In this document: piece by piece, positions 41,884 to 50,923 of the stretch
Layout of the letters: each line of letters starts with the position of its first letter
Numbering within the stretch: the first letter of the stretch is position 1
Source: Bradyrhizobiaceae bacterium PARB1
GTDB lineage: Bacteria > Pseudomonadota > Alphaproteobacteria > Rhizobiales > Xanthobacteraceae
Direction of reading: 5' to 3'
DNA length: 64,000 nt
NCBI GenBank assembly: GCA_002256345.1
Contig: NKIY01000012.1
Span: 106,256 to 170,255, forward strand
Notes under the pieces: generated by a model
Database searches by the model: none
What the model was told of the DNA's origin: nothing
The model's input: only the letters and a program-made list of their open reading frames with translations
Made by a program: the position numbers and the translations under genes

Positions 41884-43134
41884 CTATTCGCCTGCCATTT
41901 GCAGCTTCGGCGACACAGCGCGCTCAACCGCAACGAGCCGAGCTTCCTCACGCCCGATATAGTCGCGGGTGTATGGCACCACATCCTGGCGACGCGTCAG
42001 CTGGATCTGGAAGTTCATCATGTTCTGCTTGCGGAATGACATTTCGGACGACGCCAGATAAAATTCCCACATCAAGGCAAAGCGTTCGTCATAGAGTTGA
42101 ACGGCCTCCTCGCGACGCGCCATGAAGCGCTCGCGCCAGGCTTTTAATGTCTCAGCATAATGCAGGCGAAGAATCTCGACATCCGAGACCAGAAGGCCCG
42201 CGCGCTCGACTGCCGGCAGCACTTCGGAAAGGGCGGGGATGTAGCCGCCCGGGAAAATATATTTGGCGATCCATGGATTGGTGATGCCCGGGCCTTCGGG
42301 CCTCCCGATGGAATGCAATACCATCACACCGTCCGGGCTCAACAACTCCGCGCAGCGTTTGAAGAAGGTGTCGTAGTGATCGACACCGACATGTTCGAAC
42401 ATACCGACGGAGACGATGCGGTCGAACGGGCCGGGAATGTCGCGATAGTCCTGCAGCAAGAACTTGGCGCATCCCGACAACTGCTTCTCCGCAGCGCGGG
42501 CGCTGGCGACCTCCAATTGCTCGGTGGAGAGCGTAACGCCGGTAACCAGGGCGCCGGTCATCTCCGCGAGGTAAAGGCCGAGCCCGCCCCAACCGGAGCC
42601 GATGTCGAGGACGCGCTGACCTTTCTCAATCAGCAGCTTGGCAGCGAGGTGACGCTTCTTCGCGAGCTGAGCCTCGTCGAGGCCGGCAGTCGAGTTCTCG
42701 AAATAGGCGCAGCTATATTGCCGGTCGGGATCGAGGAAGAGCGAATAGAGACGCGCGTCGAGATCGTAGTGATGGGCCACGTTATTCCGCGACCGCTGTC
42801 GCGGATTGAACTGCTGGGCATGACGAAGAATGTAGCGCAGCCAATGCCGTAGCTTGGCCCAGCGCGGCGACATGTCGGGCTGGGAAAGGGCGATGGCGAG
42901 GAGATCGGCAATTGTGCCGCGCTCCATTGTGAGTTCGCCCTCCATATAGAGTTCGCCGAGAGCGAGTTCGGGGTCAAATAGCAATCGGCGTTGGGCAGCC
43001 GCGCTCTGGAAGCGGACGACAACCGGCTCTCCCGTACGGTCCCCGCAAGCAAAAGACTTGCCGTCTGCGGTGATGAAGGTGAGCGCCCCCCGGCGAATGT
43101 AACGACCCAGGACGAAAGATAGCAGACGACCCAT
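41884..43134 (-). CDS. cfa: cyclopropane-fatty-acyl-phospholipid synthase
   Basis: A 416-residue SAM-dependent methyltransferase that converts unsaturated acyl chains of membrane phospholipids to cyclopropanes. Features are NVAHHYDLDARLYSLFLDPDRQYSCAYFE (about 129-157), SAM motif VLDIGSGWGGLGLYL (about 189-203) and MFEHVGVDHYDTFFKRC. The C-terminus contains the catalytic-domain residues around YIFPGGYIPALSE. The start at 43134 fits the family. Confidence 0.94.
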   Translation of the reverse strand: MGRLLSFVLGRYIRRGALTFITADGKSFACGDRTGEPVVVRFQSAAAQRRLLFDPELALGELYMEGELTMERGTIADLLAIALSQPDMSPRWAKLRHWLRYILRHAQQFNPRQRSRNNVAHHYDLDARLYSLFLDPDRQYSCAYFENSTAGLDEAQLAKKRHLAAKLLIEKGQRVLDIGSGWGGLGLYLAEMTGALVTGVTLSTEQLEVASARAAEKQLSGCAKFLLQDYRDIPGPFDRIVSVGMFEHVGVDHYDTFFKRCAELLSPDGVMVLHSIGRPEGPGITNPWIAKYIFPGGYIPALSEVLPAVERAGLLVSDVEILRLHYAETLKAWRERFMARREEAVQLYDERFALMWEFYLASSEMSFRKQNMMNFQIQLTRRQDVVPYTRDYIGREEARLVAVERAVSPKLQMAGE

Positions 43135-43394
43135 CGAAATCACTCCAATGATCCGATCGCGTGCCCGGCACAGCAGCGTAGCCAAACGCCCCGCACGAGA
43201 TCAACTGTCTCCCGAGTGTCATGATCATAGGTATGGCTCTCCGGCCCTGCCAATGCGCTCGCCGCATTGCCGCCATACAATTTGCTGCGATCACGGTTTC
43301 GCGTAGGGGCTTGCGGCGCCGGACCGCTTCCATTCGCAGCGCATTCGGCTACAAGAGATTCGGGTTAGATGAATTGTTATTTCGGGAGATTGAA

Positions 43395-44264
43395 ATGTTG
43401 AGCCGAGCGCTCAGTTTAGCGACGGCGATGCTTCTGATTGGCTTCGCGACACCTTCCTCCCTCATCACTCCCGCATCCGCCCAGAACCTCGAAGCCGGCA
43501 AGTCCCCGGCGCAGCTGTTCAATGGCAATTGTGGCGTGTGCCACAAGAGTGCCCGTGGCTTGTTGAAGAGTGTGCCGCCCGGGCAGTTGCCGGGCTTTTT
43601 GCGCCAGCACTACACAACGAGCAGCGACATGGCGAAATCCATGAGCGCCTATGTGATCGCCAATGGCACCGGCGGCGGTGGCCGCCGTGGTAATGACGAT
43701 GGTCTCACGCGCCAGGGCCGTGAACTCAGCCGCGAGCAGGCACCGGCGCCGGGTGAGGCCGCTCCAGTAGGCCGCGAGCGTCAGCAGGCGCAGCCCGGCC
43801 CCGATGCAGCACCTGCAGCCGAGCCTCCGCGCCGTGGCCGCACCAAGCGTCAGCCTCCGGCCGAGGCCGCTCCGGTCGGCGAGACGCAGGCGCCCGCCGC
43901 TGCAGAGACCGAGCGTCAGCCCGTCCAGAAGCAGAGGGCCGGTCAGAAGAAGCGTCGTCATCAGGAAGAGCCGAAGGCGGATACCGCCAAGGACGAGCCG
44001 AAACAGGATGCCAAGCCAGCGGCCGACAAGGCTGAACCGGTGAGGGAAGCTGTCCCGGCACCGGTCGAAGCCCCCAAGCCCGTAGAAGCTCCCAAACCGG
44101 TAGAAGCTCCCAAACCTGTGGAAGCGGCCAAGCCTGAGCCGAAGGTCGAGACGCCGCCGGCAACCCGCTCCGATCCGGTGCCGGCCGTGACGCCGGCCCC
44201 GAAGGAGCCCGAGCCGAGCACCCCAGCGCCGCAGCCGGAGCCGACGAAGCCAAACGCAGAGTAA
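43395..44264 (+). CDS. exported c-type heme-motif protein with Pro/Glu/Lys-rich tail
   Basis: A 289-residue protein with a signal peptide (about residues 1-30, ending ASAQ) and one heme attachment motif CGVCH (about residues 45-49) in a short cytochrome-c-like segment (LFNGNCGVCHKSARGLLKSV...LRQHYTTSSDMAKSMSAYV). About 190 residues of disordered Pro/Ala/Glu/Lys-rich sequence follow, with four tandem VEAPKP units. Similar one-heme proteins with long tails occur in Bradyrhizobiaceae. A Met axial ligand could come from MAKSM. GGGAGATTGAA precedes the ATG. Confidence 0.82.
   Translation: MLSRALSLATAMLLIGFATPSSLITPASAQNLEAGKSPAQLFNGNCGVCHKSARGLLKSVPPGQLPGFLRQHYTTSSDMAKSMSAYVIANGTGGGGRRGNDDGLTRQGRELSREQAPAPGEAAPVGRERQQAQPGPDAAPAAEPPRRGRTKRQPPAEAAPVGETQAPAAAETERQPVQKQRAGQKKRRHQEEPKADTAKDEPKQDAKPAADKAEPVREAVPAPVEAPKPVEAPKPVEAPKPVEAAKPEPKVETPPATRSDPVPAVTPAPKEPEPSTPAPQPEPTKPNAE
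44065..44136 (+). repeat. 4 x 18-bp tandem repeat inside the heme-motif gene
   Basis: Four head-to-tail 18-bp units, each GTNGAAGCNNCCAAGCCN-like, encode VEAPKP, VEAPKP, VEAPKP and VEAAKP. Units two and three are nearly identical, so copy number may vary between strains. Confidence 0.85.
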
Positions 44265-44283
44265 CAAACGTCAGATGACAAAC

Positions 44284-44312
44284 AAAAGCCCGGCCGTGAG
44301 GCCGGGCTTTTT
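44284..44312 (+). terminator. Rho-independent terminator
   Basis: AAAAGCCCGGCC-GTGA-GGCCGGGCTTTTT is a perfect stem with a T tract, 19 bp after the heme-motif gene. The matching A tract upstream would let it work on the minus strand too, but rplI ends at 44381 on that side. Confidence 0.92.
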
Positions 44313-44330
44313 CGTATCTTGCATTGTTTC

Positions 44331-44375
44331 CGTCCCGGACGCGGCGCGAAGTGCCGCTTCGCGTCCGGGAGAAGC
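44331..44375. repeat. dispersed palindromic repeat (TCCCGGACGCG family)
   Basis: TCCCGGACGCGGCGCGAAGTGCCGCTTCGCGTCCGGGA is a near-perfect palindrome just before the rplI 3' end. Longer relatives are at 56402-56548 and 59421-59543. Confidence 0.65.
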
Positions 44376-44380
44376 ACGGC

Positions 44381-44965
44381 TTAGCCGTTGTCTTCGTCGT
44401 CGTTGCCCTGGGCTTCCGGATCGAAGAACTCGCCGGCAGCGGCGAGGGCTTCGGCGGCAGCGTCCTGGTCTTCCTGGCGCGACGAGATGTCTTCGCCGCG
44501 GTTGATGCGCTCGGCTTCAGCTTCCGAGCGGGCAACGGTGACGCTGACGCTGACTTCGACTTCCGGATGCACGGCGATCGAGATCTTGTGCTGGCCGATG
44601 GTCTTGATCGGGGCGTCGAGCAGCACCTGGCTGCGGGCGAAGGTGATGCCATCGGCTTCGAACGAAGCGATGATGTCGCGCACCGAGACCGAGCCGAACA
44701 GCTGGCCGGTTTCCGACGCCTGACGGATGACGACGACATTGCGGCCGTCGATCTGCTCGGCAACCTTGGTGGCTTCGCCCTTGGCCTTGATGTTGTTGGC
44801 TTCGAGGTCTGCCTTCATGCCATCATACTTGGCGCGGTTGTCGGCGGTGGCGCGCAGTGCCTTGCCGCGCTTGAGCAGGAAGTTACGGGCATAGCCGTCC
44901 TTGACGCGGACGACTTCGCCCATCTGGCCGAGCTTGGCGACGCGTTCCAGCAGAATGACTTCCAT
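44381..44965 (-). CDS. rplI: 50S ribosomal protein L9
   Basis: A 194-residue L9: N-terminal rRNA-binding domain ([31 protein letters not shown]), a long connecting helix and a C-terminal domain with GSVSVRDI and [15 protein letters not shown]. An acidic C-terminal extension ([23 protein letters not shown]) makes it longer than the E. coli protein (149), as usual in rhizobia. Last in the rpsF-rpsR-DUF2232-rplI operon. Confidence 0.96.
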   Translation of the reverse strand: MEVILLERVAKLGQMGEVVRVKDGYARNFLLKRGKALRATADNRAKYDGMKADLEANNIKAKGEATKVAEQIDGRNVVVIRQASETGQLFGSVSVRDIIASFEADGITFARSQVLLDAPIKTIGQHKISIAVHPEVEVSVSVTVARSEAEAERINRGEDISSRQEDQDAAAEALAAAGEFFDPEAQGNDDEDNG

Positions 44966-45019
44966 TTTCGATCTCCTTCGTTTGTCTGTTCGATTGATGT
45001 GAGTTGTCGTGAAACTTTG

Positions 45020-45973
45020 TCAGGCCGCCGTCTCTGGCGGGTGACGTTCGCCAACACGCTGGCGAAATCCGAAAAAGGCATCGGCGAGACCGAGACAGGC
45101 CATCACCAGCATGGGCCAACCGAGCACCAGCACCATCGCGTAGGTCAGGCTGAGTACCAGCGCGCGGCTGCGCATACCGACCGTGAGCGCGTGCAGAGTC
45201 GCGAAGCCGGTGAGGGCATAGGCCATCAGCAACGTCGCCGAGACGATCTGCGCGAACATGCCGACGATGCCGCCGAGAAAGGTCAGCGCAATCGCGACAC
45301 AAAGCGCCACCAATGTCATCGGCGGCAGCGCGAGGGTGCGCAGATCCGGCCATGGCCGCTTGAGCCGGCCCGAGGTCGCGGTAATGCGGCCGGCGAGCCA
45401 GAGATTGAGCGTCAGCGTGATGATGGCCACCACGGATGCGGCGGATGGTGCGATCATCGCAATCGCATTGGCGATGTTATCGGTGTCGCCGTCGGTGCGA
45501 CCGGTCATGATGCGCGCGAAGGAGCGCTTGAGCGCGCCGAGGATCGTTTCGCTGTCGGTGCCCAGCGTCAGTAGCGCCGCCATTGTGGTGATGGAGGCGA
45601 ATACCGCGATCCACAGCAGGATGCGACCGATCGGATACCACTCTGTCTGCGGCTCCGCATTGCTCGTCATCGATGTCGGCGCATCGACCGTGCGGCCGAG
45701 CAAGGCGAGATGTCCCAACCACCAGGCGGGCAGGGCAATGGTGATGGCGAAGATGGCGAGATAGCCCATGCCGAACAACAGGCCGAGCGAGGCTGCAGCA
45801 GCAATGCCGCCGATCGTGGCCGTCATCGGTCCCCAGCCGAGGCATGCGACCATCAGCGGGAGCGGGGCGAGATAAAACAGGAAAATGGAGACCAGCGCGC
45901 CCGAGACGATCGAGGCGAACATCACTGCCGAAGCAGCACCAGCGGCAAGCGCGATCAGGAGACTTGAGATCAT
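45020..45973 (-). CDS. DUF2232 (YybS-like) membrane protein
   Basis: A 317-residue membrane protein with about eight helices (MISSLLIALAAGAASAVMFASIVSGALVS..., GPMTATIGGIAAAASLGLLFGMGYLAIF). DUF2232 proteins are found beside ribosomal genes rpsF, rpsR and rplI in alphaproteobacteria, and YybS in Bacillus has similar context. Function is unknown. It lies between rpsR and rplI on the same strand. Confidence 0.88.
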   Translation of the reverse strand: MISSLLIALAAGAASAVMFASIVSGALVSIFLFYLAPLPLMVACLGWGPMTATIGGIAAAASLGLLFGMGYLAIFAITIALPAWWLGHLALLGRTVDAPTSMTSNAEPQTEWYPIGRILLWIAVFASITTMAALLTLGTDSETILGALKRSFARIMTGRTDGDTDNIANAIAMIAPSAASVVAIITLTLNLWLAGRITATSGRLKRPWPDLRTLALPPMTLVALCVAIALTFLGGIVGMFAQIVSATLLMAYALTGFATLHALTVGMRSRALVLSLTYAMVLVLGWPMLVMACLGLADAFFGFRQRVGERHPPETAA

Positions 45974-46070
45974 CAGCTGTCCCGCCCCCTTTGAGCGGTT
46001 AGAGGCGTTGGCCCCAACCATCGGCGACCGGACGACCCGGAAGCCTTATGAGAAACAAAAATAGAAACGA

Positions 46071-46097
46071 CGACCGGCGGCGCGAGGCCGCCGGTCG
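46071..46097 (-). terminator. hairpin after rpsR, possible attenuator
   Basis: CGACCGGCGGC-GCGAG-GCCGCCGGTCG is a perfect 11-bp stem 9 bp downstream of the rpsR stop. On the minus strand it is followed by TCGTTTCTATTTTTG, an interrupted T tract. It may reduce transcription into DUF2232/rplI relative to the S6/S18 genes. Confidence 0.55.
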
Positions 46098-46105
46098 GAA
46101 ACGTC

Positions 46106-46345
46106 TTAGCGGATCACGTAGGGCAGCAGGCCGAGGAAGCGCGCGCGCTTGATGGCGCGGGCCAGCTCACGCTGCTTCTTGGCCGACACGGCCGTGATGC
46201 GGCTCGGCACGATCTTGCCGCGCTCGGACACGTAACGCATCAGCAGCTTGCTATCCTTGTAATCGATCTTCGGCGCATTGGCTCCCGTGAACGGGCAGGT
46301 CTTGCGGCGACGGAAGAACGGGCGACGTGCACCAGCTTCAGCCAT
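46106..46345 (-). CDS. rpsR: 30S ribosomal protein S18
   Basis: A 79-residue S18 that binds with S6 on the 30S platform. Typical features: [22 protein letters not shown] (about 10-31), [36 protein letters not shown] (about 41-76). Six bp after rpsF. Confidence 0.97.
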   Translation of the reverse strand: MAEAGARRPFFRRRKTCPFTGANAPKIDYKDSKLLMRYVSERGKIVPSRITAVSAKKQRELARAIKRARFLGLLPYVIR

Positions 46346-46350
46346 GTTTC

Positions 46351-46806
46351 TTACTCCTCAACCGATGCTTCGTTGTCGTCACGCGGACGACGGGGACCAC
46401 GATCCGGACGATCGCCACGGAAACCGCCTTCACGGTCGCCACGGAAACCACCACCCGGACGGTCGTCGCGTTCACGATCGCGATCGGCCTTGCGCATCAT
46501 CGCCGACGGACCTTCCTCGTGCTCTTCAACACGGGTGGTCAGATAACGGATGACGTCTTCATTGATGCGCTCCTGGCGCTCGATCTCGACGATCGCGGCC
46601 GACGGTGCATCGATGTTCAGCAGAACGAAGTGAGCCTTGCGGTTCTTGTTCATGCGGTAGGTGAGGGAGCGCACGCCCCAATTCTCGGTCTTGGTGATCT
46701 TGCCACCAGCGCCTTCGACGATGGTGTTGATCTGCGCGGTGAAGTCTTCCACCTGCTGCGCGCTCGCGTCCTGACGCGCGAGGAAAACGTGCTCGTAGAG
46801 AGCCAT
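46351..46806 (-). CDS. rpsF: 30S ribosomal protein S6
   Basis: A 151-residue S6. The start [22 protein letters not shown] and the RNA/S18-binding [24 protein letters not shown] (about 47-70) are diagnostic. A C-terminal Arg/Gly/Asp-rich extension ([19 protein letters not shown]...) is common in alphaproteobacteria. First gene of the operon, so its promoter lies in 46807-47178. Confidence 0.96.
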   Translation of the reverse strand: MALYEHVFLARQDASAQQVEDFTAQINTIVEGAGGKITKTENWGVRSLTYRMNKNRKAHFVLLNIDAPSAAIVEIERQERINEDVIRYLTTRVEEHEEGPSAMMRKADRDRERDDRPGGGFRGDREGGFRGDRPDRGPRRPRDDNEASVEE

Positions 46807-47178
46807 TTGCGTCCTTTCCAGTGTTAGCGCATCACCCGGCGGCAAGCCCTTCGAACCCTCCGGAAAGGACTCGACTGCTCAGAAGGCGGAAGCACGGGAC
46901 GACGGACCGACTGGCCCTATCGCAACATAATCTGTGAATGGATTGTGCTGTGACCGTCCGTTCAGCTCCCGGCCGGGATCTGCGGATCGGCGCCTTATAC
47001 GGATTTTTGCCCGAATGGCAAGGGAAAGGGACACGGAACTGGACGCCGGGCGGGTGGTCCGGCGGCCGACGCCGGGAACCCGGTTTCGGCGCTGCAACTT
47101 GACATCGCCGGTCATGCCAGTGTCTTACGGCGCACGTTTTCAGCAGTTTAACCGAAAAAGCGAGGCCGGGGCGAGCCG
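46807..47178. other. rpsF / fabD divergent regulatory region
   Basis: A 370-bp interval between divergent essential operons, holding both promoters. AT-richer stretches are seen near 46920-46960 (CAACATAATCTGTGAATGG) and 47000-47025 (TATACGGATTTTTGCCCG). No gene, repeat or confident RNA element was found. Autoregulatory S6:S18 leader structure is possible but not shown. Confidence 0.5.
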
Positions 47179-48138
47179 ATGACCGCAGCATTCACATTTC
47201 CCGGACAGGGTTCCCAGACCGTCGGCATGGGCAAGGCCCTCGCGGACGCGTTTCCCGTCGCCAAGGCGGTATTCGACGAGGTCGATTCGGCGCTCGGCGA
47301 AAAGCTGACCGCGATCATCTGGGAAGGTCCGGCCGAGACCCTGCAGCTCACCCAGAACGCCCAGCCGGCGCTGATGGCCGTTTCGCTCGCCACCATGCGC
47401 GTGCTGGAGACCGAGGCCGGTATTTCGCTCGCCAAGGATGCGGCCTTTGTGGCCGGTCACTCTCTGGGCGAGTATTCGGCGCTGGCCGCGGCCGGCAGCC
47501 TCTCGGTGAGCGATGCCGCGCGCCTGTTGCGCACCCGCGGCCAGGCCATGCAGAAGGCTGTGCCGGTGGGCGTCGGCGCCATGGCCGCGCTGCTGGGCAT
47601 GGAATATGACGCGGCCGTTGCCGTGGCTGAAGAGGCGGCGCAAGGGCAGGTCTGCCAGGCGGCCAATGACAATGGTGGCGGCCAAGTCGTTGTCTCCGGC
47701 GACAAGGCTGCGGTCGACCGTGCCGTCGAGATTGCCAAGGCCAAGGGTGCCAAGCGAGCGATGCTGCTACCGGTATCGGCGCCGTTTCATTGCAGCCTGA
47801 TGCAGCCGGCCGCCGATGTCATGGCAGATGCATTGGCCAAGGTTACGATCAACAAGCCGGCAGCGCCGTTGGTGTCGAATGTGCTGGCCTCCGCCATCAC
47901 CGATCCCGACGAAATCCGCCGCCGCCTGATCGAACAGGTCACCGGCACCGTGCGCTGGCGCGAGTCCGTGGCTTATATGGCCGGGCAGGGCGTCACCCGT
48001 TTCCTCGAGATCGGTGCCGGCAAGGTGCTGAGCGGTCTCGTGAAGCGTATCGCGGATGGTGCAGTCGGCGTTGCCGTCGGCGGTCCGAATGACATTGCCG
48101 CAGCCAAGGACGCGTTGACCGCAGCGCAGTCGGCTTGA
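47179..48138 (+). CDS. fabD: malonyl-CoA:ACP transacylase
   Basis: A 319-residue FabD loading malonyl from CoA to ACP. TFPGQGSQTVGMG opens the protein. The nucleophile is Ser95 in GHSLGEYS, and the partner His is in VSAPFHCSLM (about 208). Complete. It heads the fabD-fabG-acpP-fabF cluster. Confidence 0.97.
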   Translation: MTAAFTFPGQGSQTVGMGKALADAFPVAKAVFDEVDSALGEKLTAIIWEGPAETLQLTQNAQPALMAVSLATMRVLETEAGISLAKDAAFVAGHSLGEYSALAAAGSLSVSDAARLLRTRGQAMQKAVPVGVGAMAALLGMEYDAAVAVAEEAAQGQVCQAANDNGGGQVVVSGDKAAVDRAVEIAKAKGAKRAMLLPVSAPFHCSLMQPAADVMADALAKVTINKPAAPLVSNVLASAITDPDEIRRRLIEQVTGTVRWRESVAYMAGQGVTRFLEIGAGKVLSGLVKRIADGAVGVAVGGPNDIAAAKDALTAAQSA

Positions 48139-48155
48139 GGCCAAAGGAGAGAATG

Positions 48156-48893
48156 ATGTTCGATTTGACTGGCAAGACCGCGCTCGTCACCGGCGCGACT
48201 GGTGGCATCGGCGGCGCGATCGCAGCCGCGCTGCACGCGCAGGGGGCGACCGTGGCGCTCTCGGGCACCCGCCGCGAGGTGCTGGAAGCGCTGGCCGCCA
48301 AGCTCGGCGACCGCACCCATGTGCTGCCGTGCAATCTCTCCGATTCGGCTGAGGTCGAAGAGCTGGTACCGTCGGCCGAGAAGGCCATGGGCCAGCTCGA
48401 CATCCTGGTCGCGAATGCCGGCATCACCCGCGACAACCTGTTCGTGCAACTGCGCGACGAGGACTGGGACAATGTCATCAACGTCAATCTGACGTCGACC
48501 TTCCGTCTCGCCCGTGCCGCCACCAAGCTGATGATGCGCAAGCGCTTCGGCCGCATCATTGCCATCACCTCGGTGGTCGGTGTCACCGGAAATCCCGGGC
48601 AGGGGAATTACACGGCGGCCAAGGCCGGCCTGATCGGCATGATGAAGACGCTGGGCGCCGAATATGCCAAGCGCGGCGTCACCGCCAACTGTATCGCGCC
48701 GGGTTTCATCGCTACCCCGATGACGGATGTTCTGAACGACAAGCAGCGCGAAACGATTCTCACCAAGGTGCCGGCGGGCCGTCTCGGCTCGCCCGAGGAC
48801 ATCGCTGCCGCGGCAGTTTATCTCGCCTCCAACGAGGCTGCCTACGTCACCGGACAGACGATTCACGTCAATGGCGGGATGGCTATGATCTAG
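48156..48893 (+). CDS. fabG: 3-oxoacyl-ACP reductase
   Basis: A 245-residue SDR of fatty-acid synthesis. TGATGGIGGAIA (about 12-23) binds NADPH, NAGITRDN marks FabG, and Ser in ITSVVGVTG plus YTAAKAG (Tyr about 151, Lys 155) are catalytic. AAAGGAGAG gives better spacing to the second of two adjacent ATGs (48156). It begins 17 bp after fabD. Confidence 0.96.
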   Translation: MFDLTGKTALVTGATGGIGGAIAAALHAQGATVALSGTRREVLEALAAKLGDRTHVLPCNLSDSAEVEELVPSAEKAMGQLDILVANAGITRDNLFVQLRDEDWDNVINVNLTSTFRLARAATKLMMRKRFGRIIAITSVVGVTGNPGQGNYTAAKAGLIGMMKTLGAEYAKRGVTANCIAPGFIATPMTDVLNDKQRETILTKVPAGRLGSPEDIAAAAVYLASNEAAYVTGQTIHVNGGMAMI

Positions 48894-49190
48894 GCTTGCG
48901 GGTTCCCGCAACGCTGTGATTCAATTGAGCTTTGGACGGCTGCCGCGGCATGTGGCAATGCCATGTGATGTGTGCTAATCGAGCGTCCAACGGTGGGGCA
49001 AAGAAGGCCATTGCAGGAAGTTGAAACCCTGTATATTGGCGGGGCCGAGCCTACCGTTTTTCGCGAGGCTCCGACGGGGACGGCGGGGTCATTCCACAAA
49101 GCGCGAGAGCGCTAAGGTTTAACGAGTTTAACGCTCCAGGATGGCTCGTATCGTCTGCGGACGAGCCTATGTAACAAGCACGAGGTTGAT
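48894..49190. other. fabG / acpP intergenic region
   Basis: A 297-bp gap that must hold the strong acpP promoter. TTGAAACCCTG and TATATT near 49020-49036 are the only promoter-like words. GAGGCTCCGACGGGG and GGCTCGTATCG...GGACGAGCC (49143-49168) can fold. No gene is seen. Confidence 0.45.
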
Positions 49191-49430
49191 ATGAGCGAGA
49201 TTGGCGAGCGAGTGAAGAAGATCGTGGTCGAACACCTTGGTGTCGAGCCCGAGAAGGTGATCGATTCCGCGAGCTTCATCGATGATCTCGGCGCTGACAG
49301 CCTCGACACGGTCGAGCTCGTGATGGCGTTCGAAGAAGAGTTCGGTTGCGAGATTCCGGACGATGCCGCCGAGACGATCCTGACCGTCGGCGACGCGACC
49401 AAGTTCCTTGAGAAGAATGCCAAGAGCTAA
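49191..49430 (+). CDS. acpP: acyl carrier protein
   Basis: A 79-residue ACP. The phosphopantetheine attachment site is Ser37 in [18 protein letters not shown]. Highly acidic helices, standard length. It carries acyl chains for fatty-acid and lipid A synthesis. Confidence 0.98.
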   Translation: MSEIGERVKKIVVEHLGVEPEKVIDSASFIDDLGADSLDTVELVMAFEEEFGCEIPDDAAETILTVGDATKFLEKNAKS

Positions 49431-49451
49431 CTTCTTCGCGTGACACATTCT

Positions 49452-49497
49452 GAAGCCGGCCGGATTGCCTCAAGGCGGTCCACCGGCTTCTTGCTGT
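49452..49497 (+). terminator. hairpin between acpP and fabF
   Basis: GAAGCCGG (49452-49459) pairs with CCGGCTTC (49483-49490), with a further inner complementary segment, then TTGCTGT. The T tract is poor, so it probably acts as a partial terminator or processing site that lets acpP be made in excess over fabF. Confidence 0.45.
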
Positions 49498-49540
49498 GAA
49501 GCGCGAGAATGAGCTTTTGAAGAAAGCTGTGGAGATGCAG

Positions 49541-50806
49541 ATGAGGCGGGTAGTCGTCACGGGCCTGGGCATGGTGTCGCCATTGGGCTGCGGCGTCGAG
49601 CCGACCTGGAAGCGTATCCTCAACAGCGAGAGCGGCGCGAAGCGTATCGACACGTTCGAGGTGGCGGATCTTCCGGCGCAGATCGCCTGCATGATTCCGC
49701 GCGGCGACGGCAGCGCTGGCACGTTCAATCCCGATCAGTGGATGGAGCCGAAAGACCAGCGCAAGGTCGACGACTTCATCATCTTTGCCATGTGCGCCGC
49801 CAAGCAGGCGCTCGACGATGCCAATTGGCATCCGGCCAGCCACGAAGATCAGTGCAACACCGGCGTGCTGATTGGCTCCGGCATCGGCGGGCTCACCGGC
49901 ATCGCCGAGACGGCGATCGTCCTGAAAGAACGCGGCCCGCGAAAAGTGTCGCCGTTCTTCATTCCCGGCCGCCTGATCAATCTGGCCTCGGGCTATGTGT
50001 CCATCGAACACGGGCTCAAGGGCCCCAACCATTCCGTCGTGACGGCATGCTCCACCGGCGCCCATGCGATCGGCGACGCAGCGCGCCTGATCGCGCTCGG
50101 CGATGCCGAAGTGATGGTGGCCGGCGGCACGGAATCCCCGGTCAGCCGCATCGCGATGGCCGGCTTCGCTGCGGCACGCGCTCTGTCCACCGGCTTCAAC
50201 GACACGCCTGAAAGGGCGTCGCGTCCCTACGACAAGGACCGCGACGGCTTCGTCATGGGCGAGGGGGCCGGCGTCGTCATTCTGGAAGAATACGAGCACG
50301 CCAAGGCGCGCGGTGCGAAAATCTATGCCGAAGTGGTCGGCTACGGCCTGTCCGGCGATGCCTATCACATCACTTCGCCGTCGCCCGACGGCGATGGCGG
50401 TTTCCGCAGCATGAGCGCTGCATTGAAGCGCGCCGGCATGGTGGCTTCGGATCTCGACTATATCAACGCTCACGGCACCTCGACGCCGCTCGGCGACGAG
50501 ATCGAACTCGGCGCCGTGCAGCGTCTGCTCGGCAATGCCGCATCCAAGGTCGCGATGTCGTCGACCAAGTCGTCCACCGGCCATCTGCTGGGGGCGGCAG
50601 GTGCCATCGAGGCGATCTTCAGCATCCTCGCGATTCGCGACAATGTTGCGCCGCCAACCATCAATCTCGACAATCCTTCAGTGGAGACCGCGATCGACCT
50701 CGTGCCGCACAAGGCGCGCGCGAAGGAGATCAATGTGGCACTGTCGAACTCTTTCGGCTTTGGCGGGACTAATGCCTCGGTGATCCTCAAGCGGGTGTCT
50801 GCGTAG
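49541..50806 (+). CDS. fabF: beta-ketoacyl-ACP synthase II
   Basis: A 421-residue condensing enzyme. It starts MRRVVVTGLGMVSPLG. The active-site Cys is in VTACSTGAHAIGDAA (about 169), and the His pair is in NAHGTSTPLGD (about 311) and KSSTGHLLGAAG (about 348). GGAG precedes the ATG at 49541. Elongates acyl-ACP chains, including the C16 to C18 step. Confidence 0.97.
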   Translation: MRRVVVTGLGMVSPLGCGVEPTWKRILNSESGAKRIDTFEVADLPAQIACMIPRGDGSAGTFNPDQWMEPKDQRKVDDFIIFAMCAAKQALDDANWHPASHEDQCNTGVLIGSGIGGLTGIAETAIVLKERGPRKVSPFFIPGRLINLASGYVSIEHGLKGPNHSVVTACSTGAHAIGDAARLIALGDAEVMVAGGTESPVSRIAMAGFAAARALSTGFNDTPERASRPYDKDRDGFVMGEGAGVVILEEYEHAKARGAKIYAEVVGYGLSGDAYHITSPSPDGDGGFRSMSAALKRAGMVASDLDYINAHGTSTPLGDEIELGAVQRLLGNAASKVAMSSTKSSTGHLLGAAGAIEAIFSILAIRDNVAPPTINLDNPSVETAIDLVPHKARAKEINVALSNSFGFGGTNASVILKRVSA

Positions 50807-50923
50807 AGATATTCACCGTTTCGCCGCAATCCGCTCCGATTGCTGCTGTGGGCGTATGTTATTGATGGACCACGGATTCGATCTTGAATTCGATACCGTC
50901 ACGAATGGACTCTAGGTACATCG

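Noticed and set aside
44065..44136. four 18-bp units considered as a regulatory iteron
   Set aside because: They are within a coding frame and translate to VEAPKP units typical of disordered tails.
48894..49190. possible tRNA in the fabG-acpP gap
   Set aside because: Some stems can be drawn but no T-arm (GGTTCRA) or acceptor pairing of tRNA type was found.
49427..50584. 385-codon open frame antisense to fabF
   Set aside because: fabF has all catalytic motifs on the other strand; the antisense product has no motif or ribosome site.
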